A DNA stretch of 64,000 bases. Origin: Takakia lepidozioides (lineage: Eukaryota; Streptophyta; Takakiopsida; Takakiales; Takakiaceae). This document shows, piece by piece, positions 56,771 through 64,000 of the stretch. The position numbers and the translations under genes were made by a program. The notes below the pieces were generated by a model, which saw nothing but the letters and a program-made list of their open reading frames with translations, was not told the DNA's origin and searched no databases. The stretch spans positions 61,237,053 to 61,301,052 of the forward strand of contig CM060732.1 of NCBI GenBank assembly GCA_030704615.1, written 5' to 3'. Position 1 is the first letter of the stretch. Each line of letters starts with the position of its first letter.

Positions 56771-58380
56771 TGTCGAACAACTGGGAGAGCAATTAATGTT
56801 TGCTTGAACTTTATTTGGAATTAGTTTTTCCTTGTAGCTATTGGAATCAGAGGTCATTTGTCTTTGAGAGAGAGCGAGAAAGCGAAAGAAATGGCTGAGT
56901 AGAGTGTCATGTATGAAGAAAGATCGCGTTATTGTTTGAGAACAGCTAGCGCCTCAAGTTTAGAGCCTATATTGTTGTATGCATTTTGTTGGAGTGCGGC
57001 GCTTTATCTGGAGGTAGCACTTCTTCAAGCCACTGGAATCTTATAAGTTCAGTCTTCGCTTCTGGATGCTCGTCGAGGCTTTTGGTGCATTCTAGAGTGT
57101 CGCAGCATACGTTTCTTGAATCCGGCTCACGACGTGGTAATTAGCTGTTCTGATTCGATTTTGAGGTGTTGATGCTGTGGTGATTTGACTGAGGAAATGG
57201 TGGTGTTAGGCGAGGAGAGACGTGCGTTTCTTGATTCCAGGCTTACGATGTGGTAAACAGTGGATCTGGTTTGTTTATGAGGTGTAATTGCGACTGTAGC
57301 AAGTAGTTCTGGTTGGCTCATGAGCGTTGCGGCTCTGAAGTTGAGTGAGAAGAGGTTATGTGTATGTTGTTGTTGATACAGAAAGAGTGTAAGTTTGTGC
57401 ACAATATTGTAATGAAGTTTGTTGTAACTAGTGATAGTTTTCTGTATAAGCGTATGACAGTTTTTGATTACTTGAAAATTGATCTACATGTACTAATTAG
57501 TATGATCACTTTCATGCAGGTGTTTTGTTCTTGTTCTTTTTTATCAATGGAAAATGATGATCATTCAAACTAAAGTGCACAATTGGGGATTAGATTTGAA
57601 TGAGGCTTTTGTATTTTTAGATACAAATGTGGTTTCTTATTTCATTTTAGGGATAGAAAAAAAAAGATTGCCTTATGAAGTTGTAGCGTGGTTGAGAGAT
57701 AGGTTTACCGATGTTGTGTAGGTGTTACTCCTACAACCTTGGAAGAATTGGGTCAATATTTTTCCTTAGATCACCCCATCATTAAAAAGTGTAGAAAATC
57801 TGACCACCTTCATCCAATAGTATATCATAGTACATCAATAGTCTATGTCCGACAAGTAGTAATGTTCCATGATTCCTTCTGATCTCATTTGAAAATGATG
57901 TTAAGATCTACTTTGAATGTTTGTACATTCAAGCATGCAATTTTCCACAAGGAAATTGCATATTTTTTACCAATGACTTGGAATTCCAATTCTGAAAGTT
58001 TTGGAATGATCACAAGATATTTGAACATCTTGGAAGATTCATGGCAAGGATTGAGATTCCACATTATATGGATTTTATTACCACCCATGACATGTAGCTC
58101 AAGGTGAGGTTTGTAATTTCGTAGATGTAGGATGTGTATTTGATGATGTTTCCTTGTGACTTTGGATATGCCAGGGATGCATATGGTCCGCCAGCTTGAA
58201 CTTGAAATGGCCGCGATCAGTGGCTCCGATACCAAAAATGGGGGCCATGTTTCACCCACCAGGATAGATCTCCGTGTTCCTTCTTCAACATCCAACCCGT
58301 CAGTCGACCTAGTTTGGATGCTACATGACGCTGCAGCGGAAGCAGGAAAACATCATGACACCTAGACTGGACCCTGTAAA
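56771..58380. other. Spacer; nothing firmly recognised
   Basis: A minus-strand ORF at 57885-58295 and a plus ORF at 58156-58365 are of coding length, but I see no domain in either. Confidence 0.4.
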
Positions 58381-58710
58381 GTGTTATATGAGGTTCTGAT
58401 GGAAAAGTTTGTGAAGTTTGGGGAGGTTTACAGTGTTACAGTCTATTCATCCAGGAACTATGCATTTGTCAACTTCAGGAACCAGGAAGATGTTGTGGAG
58501 GCTAAGAAACGTCTGCAAGGTGTTAATCTTTGTGGGCTTGCTATGCGCATTGCGTTTGCTAAAGGCGTAAGTTCTACACACTTGTACACATATTTACAGA
58601 ATGTTCTCCTTTGACTTCATTCCATAAGTGCAGAGGCGATGAAAATTCCGCCTTGGTTGAGTGCTCCCTCTTACAAAGAACCTCTTTTTCTCTTAGATTT
58701 CTAGCTGGAG
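58381..58710 (+). pseudogene. FPA/SPEN-like RRM gene fragment
   Basis: Plant FPA-type (SPEN) proteins are nuclear RNA-binding regulators of 3'-end choice. Bases 58381-58566 encode an RRM that lacks its first strand: LYEVLMEKFVKFGEVYSVTV then YSSRNYAFVNFRNQEDVVEA, ending LCGLAMRIAFAKG. The words VYSS(R)NYAFVNF and AK-RLQG-NL match FPA RRM1. A GT donor follows at 58567 (GTAAGT). After an AG near 58633, a second fragment reads GDENSALVECS, resembling RNP1 of the next RRM ((R)D-NSALVEY). No further exons of the large SPEN protein were found, and the second piece soon runs into unrelated sequence. I read it as a truncated gene copy. Confidence 0.55.
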
Positions 58711-58734
58711 TGTCTTGTCAGTAAATGGATCTAG

Positions 58735-58832
58735 TTCATTTAAAAGAAAGGTTGACCCCTGCCGAAGTGAGCGTAAAGTATGGTGTCTCTTCACTCCAAA
58801 GGCCTACTACCTCCATTGGGGGTTCATGTAAG
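58735..58832 (-). repeat. SINE tail, minus orientation
   Basis: On the minus strand it reads AATGGAGGTAGTAGGCCTTTGG, GTGAAGAGACACCATACTTTACGC and AGGGGTCAACC, corresponding to the SINE body. No tRNA-like head is visible. Confidence 0.6.
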
Positions 58833-60040
58833 TATATAGTGAAGGTTTGGATTCTTTTTCAACTTAGCAATTTCAATGGTTCGGTACGTTCTATGTTTTT
58901 GGCCCGTGACAATTGTTTAGAGAAGATATCGTGACCCCGTGTGAATCCGAGGCCTGTGGCACCTGCACTTCAACGACTCGATTATCTGTCATGTCAGCGT
59001 TCGGATGGTCACTTAGCTACTCCATAGGTTCTGGAAAAGCTCCGTTCAACTCCCCACCTTCATCCTTTACTGTCTAATTTCTAGTGTGATCTCTCGTGAT
59101 TGACCGATTACGTTTGCATGGGGCCGCTCCACTATAATCACTGCTCACTCATTATTCTATTACTAAACACTTCAATGCAGGTAAAACGTTGTGTTATGAT
59201 GTTTTTCTAATGTTGGAAAATTGATGAGACACCTGAGTCAAGAGAGACTGTTAGAGTGTTAATCCCAATTGTAGTTGCTCTGTAATGGTTTCCATAAGTG
59301 ACATGCTATTGTAGGAGGTGGAGTATTGAGATCCTAAATCCGTGGAGATAATCCAATATTTTGAAACTCATTGTTTATCATTCATAATGTACGATATTTT
59401 GAACAAACAAATGCGACATTGGCTGAAGTAATTGTCATGATTGATAATCAATAATTGTTTATTGCCTGTGTATCGGAATAGTAAAGAACATGTTTGAGAA
59501 CTCAAAATTATTTACCAAAAAGAAACACATGTATATCAACTAATATTATAATCCAACTTGCAAAACTTACTAAAGCTATGAGACTAATCCTCATTAGGGC
59601 TTCGCGTTGCTCCGCACTACTAACGACGAATTCTGATAACTATGTTCACTTTTCACAAAAAAGAGGTGGGTCATCCCATGGTCTTACATGAATGCCATGT
59701 GAGACACCACACCAATGATGCTTGTTCCTGTATTTCATTGATTTGAGCATTTGTTTTGGTTGGACCAGAAGTTGGTTTACTAGTGGTTCCCTAGGTTCAG
59801 ACTGTTGACAAAAAATCTGTTTTATAGGTCCTTCTAATCACTCTACTATCATTTATATCGAGGTGTCTGCATTGAACTCTTATATATATACATATATTCG
59901 AATGACGCTGCCCATATGTTGAAATATGTTGACATATAATGTTTAAAAAAAAAATGTTACCATAGGCCATACCGGTAGCCCAGACAACTTATAAATCATA
60001 TTAGGTTGTAAAGACCATTCCATATTTGTTCCATTTACAC
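58833..60040. other. Spacer; nothing recognised
   Basis: Mixed to A/T-rich sequence with short ORFs and no motif, repeat end or RNA gene recognised. Confidence 0.4.
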
Positions 60041-61650
60041 TTTGAAATTTTCTGAGTACCCTACACCCCAAAATCCTAATTCTAATGTTCTTGTTTTATT
60101 CAATTTATTTCTACATGAATTGGGGTGTAACTACAACAGTCTAATGGTTGGGATATAGCATACTCGAATTTCTGGTGGGTGAATTCTTTAGACCCTTCGA
60201 TCTTTCTGGGGCTCATTCATAGCTTAATAATTTATTCGAGCTTACCAATAGTACCATGAACTATACTCATAATATTAATTTAAATGTTTCATGCGAGTCA
60301 TCATTTTTCTGATGTCAGTACCTTGCTTGTCCACCTACCATTTAAATCTGAGTCTTTACATTGTCCTCACCCTAAACCGTATACCCTAAAACCTGATTCC
60401 AAGCATTCTTCTTACATTGGGCACAATAGAGTGGTTGGGATATTTCATTCACAAATTTCATAGCTGACAAGTCATTTGCAGAATTTTTCATATTTTCTTG
60501 TCCATTCACACTGAGTATGTTTAGTACCCTGGAAAACCGTCTCTATACCCTAAAACCTAATTCCAATGTTTGATGCTTATTTTATTTTATTTTATTCTAG
60601 TTTTGGGTATGGTCGAAGTCGTGGGGATATTTCATGAATTATTGTAGGTCCATGTAAATGCTGAGATTCCATAATTGTTTGTCCATTTACACTTTTCTAA
60701 ACCTTAAACCCTAAATCCTAATTCCAATGTTTGATGCGCATTCTTCTTAAATTGGGCACAATAGAGTGGTTGGGATATTTTATTCACAAATTTGGAAGAT
60801 AATAGGAATAATGTAAGAACTTAATGCACACGTGCAACATCTGACAGGATGGTACGCCGGTTGCCGGCATGTCAAATCTTTCCCACCCTCTCTTGAGAGT
60901 GACATGGGACTGAAAGAGTGTCAACTCTAGTCTGGGTTACACGACTAGGGGTGTAACTCCACTTGGGGTTACATCGGGTTACACGACGAGGTGTGTAACT
61001 CCACTCGAGGTTACACAAAATGGAGTGTAACTCCAGTCAGTTAACCCACAGTTGGTCTCGAAATTTGACTAAGTCCAAATGTGGCTAAGTATAAAGTGGA
61101 CTATCGAGAGTTACATGAGAAACCGGGGTTACACAGGGTTAGATAGGGTTATACCAATTGGAGGGTTACATCGAACGGGGTTACACTACAAGAGCCTCCC
61201 ATCAAGAATTGATCCCCAACCCTCGCCGCCTGCACCGCTTTCACCTTACCATCACACTACCCACCACAGCTTGCAACCCACTTGGATTCTTAAGTATTTA
61301 ATAATGAAACCGAGGTAAGAGGGGGTGGGGAGGATTTTACAGGGGTCTGCAGGAGGAGCCCAGGCTGCCGGAATCCGGCGAAAGTACCGTCAGATCACAC
61401 GGGTCCATTGAGTTCTTACATTATTCCTATTATCTTCCGACAAATTTCATAGGTGACAAGTCATCTATAGACTTTCCCCAATTTTCTTGTCCATTCATAT
61501 TAAGTATGTTTAGTACCCTAGTAAACTCTATACCCTAAAACCTATTTCTAATATTTGATGCTTATTTAATTTGTTTTTTTCCAATTTTGTGATACGAAAG
61601 AATCGTGTTGGGATATTTGGTTCAAAGCCTTTATAAGTGACTCTACAATA
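60041..61650 (+). repeat. Diverged tandem repeat array, about 180-220-bp units
   Basis: Units share TTTTCTTGTCCATTCA, AGTATGTTTAGTACCCT, TATACCCTAAAACCTA, TTCCAATGTTTGATGC, GGTTGGGATATTT and ACAAATTTCATAG(C/G)TGACAAG. They occur near 60050, 60340, 60500, 60690 and, beyond an inserted element, 61447-61640. ACCCTAAA words give a telomere-like flavour without a true telomere array. Confidence 0.7.
60794..61438. mobile_element. Mutator-like MITE, 645 bp, perfect 28-bp ends
   Basis: The first 28 bases (starting GGAAGATAATAGGAATAATG) are the exact reverse complement of the last 28, and weaker pairing continues to about 55 bp. Flanking 9-mers are CACAAATTT (60785-60793) and GACAAATTT (61439-61447), alike at eight of nine. 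A 9-bp duplication suits the Mutator superfamily. It sits in one unit of the surrounding tandem array, whose uninterrupted sister units show the empty site. Inside are repeated GGGTTACAC(G)AC and GTGTAACTCCA(C/G)T words (60940-61200). Confidence 0.85.
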
Positions 61651-62725
61651 CGCTCTTCCACATTATTTGCTTGTCATGCATACCTTTATGAATGATCTCT
61701 AAGTATTGTGAAAATATGTAGAGCAGTTTCATTCGGGCCCTGATTCTAGAGTGGTCCAGGAATTACTGTGGCCCATGAATTAGAGTGGGGCGCCTATGTA
61801 GGAAGGCCACGTGTATTAAGGAATGAGATGATGTGATGCTTGATTCCGGCACCATGGGTTTGTTCCCCTTCCTCTACCGGACTTGACCCCATCTGGGGAA
61901 TGTAGTCGGTAGAAGGGCCTGGCAGAGAAGACAGAATCTTGCTAAGAGGACGCCACAGACTCATACCTCCAACACTTTCATCCAACCACTCAGGCACACC
62001 GTTACGCCCAACGTACGCTCGCGTAAGACTCAAAAGCCACCACCCTCACTGCCACGGCAGTGAGGCTTAAATAGTATTAGGTCATAATCTAATTCTAGTG
62101 CCATGTGACACTTACACATAGGTCCACCAGATGTCCTTCAGCATAGCCATAGAAAGAAGCCAGATCACCCAGTCCCATCCTAATCTGATCCTAAACTAGC
62201 TGTTAGAATAAGACAGCCCCTAATAAAGCCATCACAGCCCTAAAATAAGTGCCTAAAAGCCCAGCTGTTGCCAGCTCATCCTCATGCGCAAGGTGTAAGT
62301 CCATTCAGTTTTCATCCTGGCTTCGTCCATCCCTTAAATCATCCGGAGCGCATCCCTCCTCCATCCATCCATGTCAAAAAGTAAGGTGAGCAGGAATCCC
62401 AGCTCCACATATGTGATGCCTGCTAGGGCCACAAGGAACTGCGAGCTCCTGCGAGTGATGAGCTCAGGGAGAACAAAAATGAAGCCTAGCCAAAACAAGC
62501 TACACACCCGGCATACAAGGGATGAAATAAACCTAGGGAAGAAAACCTCACCCTGCAAGCTGGGTGGAGGACAAAACATCCCATAGGAAAAACCCTAAGT
62601 GCTACAAAAGGTGTAGAAAACTAGCACGAAATTCAAACACTGCTCTAAAGAAGAGGCTGTCAGATTGCGAGCTGTCCAAGCTGTGGGGGTGAAGATCACC
62701 TGACGGTTCTCAATATTCAAACATG
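61651..62725. other. Spacer / 3' part of the Gypsy element; nothing firmly recognised
   Basis: The minus ORF at 62579-62334 has hydrophobic stretches but no family. An LTR boundary was not found. Confidence 0.4.
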
Positions 62726-63993
62726 TTAGATCAAAAGTAAGAGTGCATGGAACAAGTAATGAAACATAATGGAGCTAGCTAAGTGAGGAGTAGAGACATG
62801 TTGTGGGAGCAAGACATACTGCCTGCCAAGAAGAATATCAGAGATAAGGTAAGGGCCATCAATTCGTCGTTTGGCCTTGGAAATCTGCTTACCAAGCTGG
62901 AGTCTCACACAAACAGACTGGCCTACCTTGAATGACTCAGAATTCACAACACGGCGGTTGTAATTCTTGGCCTGAGCAGCTTGAGCAAACACAATGTTAG
63001 ATTTGGCAGTTTCCCTCAAACTACGCCGTTTAGCATCCATGGAAAGCAAGAAGGTTTCCCAATTCTCAGGCTCAGTAGCCGAGACCTGCAGCCAAGAAAT
63101 ATGCAAAGGGGTTCTACATTTCCTACCAAACAAAAGTTCAAAAGGTGAGACTTTGGTACTGGCATGGATAGAGGTCCTATAGGCAAAGAGCAGAATAGAC
63201 ACAACAATATCCCATTCATCAATGAGTGTCCCATTCTTCTCGAGCATCTGGCATATAGTTTTGTTAAATTGTTCTGTCAAACCATTGCATTGGGGATTGT
63301 AGGGAGCAGTAACGGCATGCTTAGTGTTGAGATTAAACAAGACAATCTCCATAAGTTGGTTACAGAACTCTGTACCTTGATCCGCGAGGATTTCCAGGGG
63401 TAACCATGACGAAGAATCACCTTATCAAAGAAGAATTGCACCACCTCATCACTATCCTTAGCAACCAGAGGTCGGAGCTCAACCCATTTCGTCAGGTAGT
63501 CCGTTGCAATCGCAAGGTATGCATGGCCCTTGGACGTGGATTTAAGGGGTCCGACTAGATCTAAGCCAACCCTGGCAAATGGTTCGGTCACCGGGATTGG
63601 CTGTAAAGGCAAGGGAGCATTGGTTCTAGGTATGATGGTCTTAGCATGACAGGGCACACACCTTGCAATGAAAGCTGAGACATCTTTAACTAAGCCTTTC
63701 CAGTGGTACTGCTCCTATAATCTCGTGATAGTTTTAGCAACCTCCAAATCGCCAGCATAAGTAGAAGCATGGTATAATTCAAGTAAAGCAGGGACAACGG
63801 ACCTAGAAGGGACTTCCACAGCAGATGTACCTTCCAAAGCAGTGACTCTGAACAATCTCCCTTCACTTTCCCGGTGGCTGGGTAAGTGCCTCATGAGTAG
63901 CTTGGATATGCCATTAAGGTGGGTGCCGATTTTGCACCTATGGAGAAGAGCATCGTATAATGGATCATCCATGCCTACATCACTCATGGCCAC
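62726..63993 (-). pseudogene. Ty3/Gypsy-type retrotransposon integrase, broken
   Basis: Minus-strand order: the zinc-binding N-terminal part (LLELYHASTYAGDLEVAKTI then CVPCHA, where the second His of the HHCC motif appears replaced by Asp in AGD), then the integrase core with first Asp in GLDLVGPLKS, second Asp in ADQGTEF and Glu in NGLTEQFNKT. The GPY/F-like C-terminal part follows (FKVGQSVCVRLQLGKQISKA, RRIDGPYLI). An in-frame TAG lies near 63718 and a single-base frame change near 63395 between HGYPW and the second Asp, so the copy is not functional. Reverse transcriptase should lie to the right, outside the window. It is a plant retrotransposon relic and no intact polyprotein is present. 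Confidence 0.85.
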
Positions 63994-64000
63994 ACAACAA

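Noticed and set aside
1-64000. CRISPR arrays, operons or ribosome binding sites
   Set aside because: Spliced plant genes and plant transposons dominate; no regularly spaced identical short repeats were seen.

Overview
The window is nuclear DNA from a land plant. Three things show this: intron-rich genes with GT-AG splicing that match plant-only families (CCB2, which acts in the chloroplast; a DUF1218 membrane protein; a PPR relic), a plant-type Cys glutathione peroxidase, and a dense load of plant transposable elements. The transposon mix (a restriction-endonuclease-type LINE, a DUF7869-like transposase, an HUH Rep-like ORF) leads me to guess a non-flowering plant such as a lycophyte, fern or bryophyte. 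That part is inference only.

Region 1 (1-16 kb) is gene-rich. It holds the 3' two thirds of the methylcrotonoyl-CoA carboxylase beta subunit (MCCB, +), a possible 82-residue one-TM protein, a 1-kb-spaced direct duplication, and a divergent pair sharing a 750-bp spacer: a four-TM DUF1218 protein (-) and the cytochrome b6f heme-assembly factor CCB2 (+, seven exons resolved to the base). A BTB/POZ protein (-) follows. SINE-like and other dispersed repeats sit in introns and spacers.

Region 2 (17-37 kb) is a nest of transposons. A frame-shifted hypothetical gene with four 21-23-residue repeats borders a hAT-like 3.26-kb element (19856-23114) that has matching terminal inverted repeats and a perfect 8-bp target duplication. 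It landed inside a tRNA-derived SINE and carries an ORF with HUH and YxxK motifs of a rolling-circle (replitron/CRESS-like) Rep endonuclease. Next comes a LINE of the restriction-like-endonuclease group (minus strand, about 24.3-35.7 kb). It is split by a 7.57-kb CACTA element (25432-33002, TSD GCC) and by a smaller inverted-repeat element (34638-35358). The CACTA element contains a decayed DUF7869-type transposase, an exon-intron fragment of an unknown host gene with stop codons, an FCP1/HAD-like phosphatase fragment lacking its nucleophile, and a repeated 12-13-bp palindromic motif at module boundaries.

Region 3 (37-44 kb) holds a possible minus-strand coding region, a five-exon glutathione peroxidase gene (+), and a large fold-back repeat just after it.

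Region 4 (44.6-64 kb) is mostly decayed retroelements. An inverted repeat of about 100-125 bp brackets 10.6 kb that contains an L1-type ORF2 relic, an L1-type ORF1, and a PPR pseudogene interrupted by an opposite-strand L1 fragment. Further right are an FPA/SPEN-like RRM fragment, tandem AT-rich repeats split by a 645-bp Mutator-like MITE, and a Ty3/Gypsy integrase broken by a stop and a frameshift at the right edge.

No rRNA gene, intact tRNA gene or CRISPR array was seen. Splice sites were placed by eye using GT-AG, reading phase and remembered family sequences, so the exon edges are predictions.
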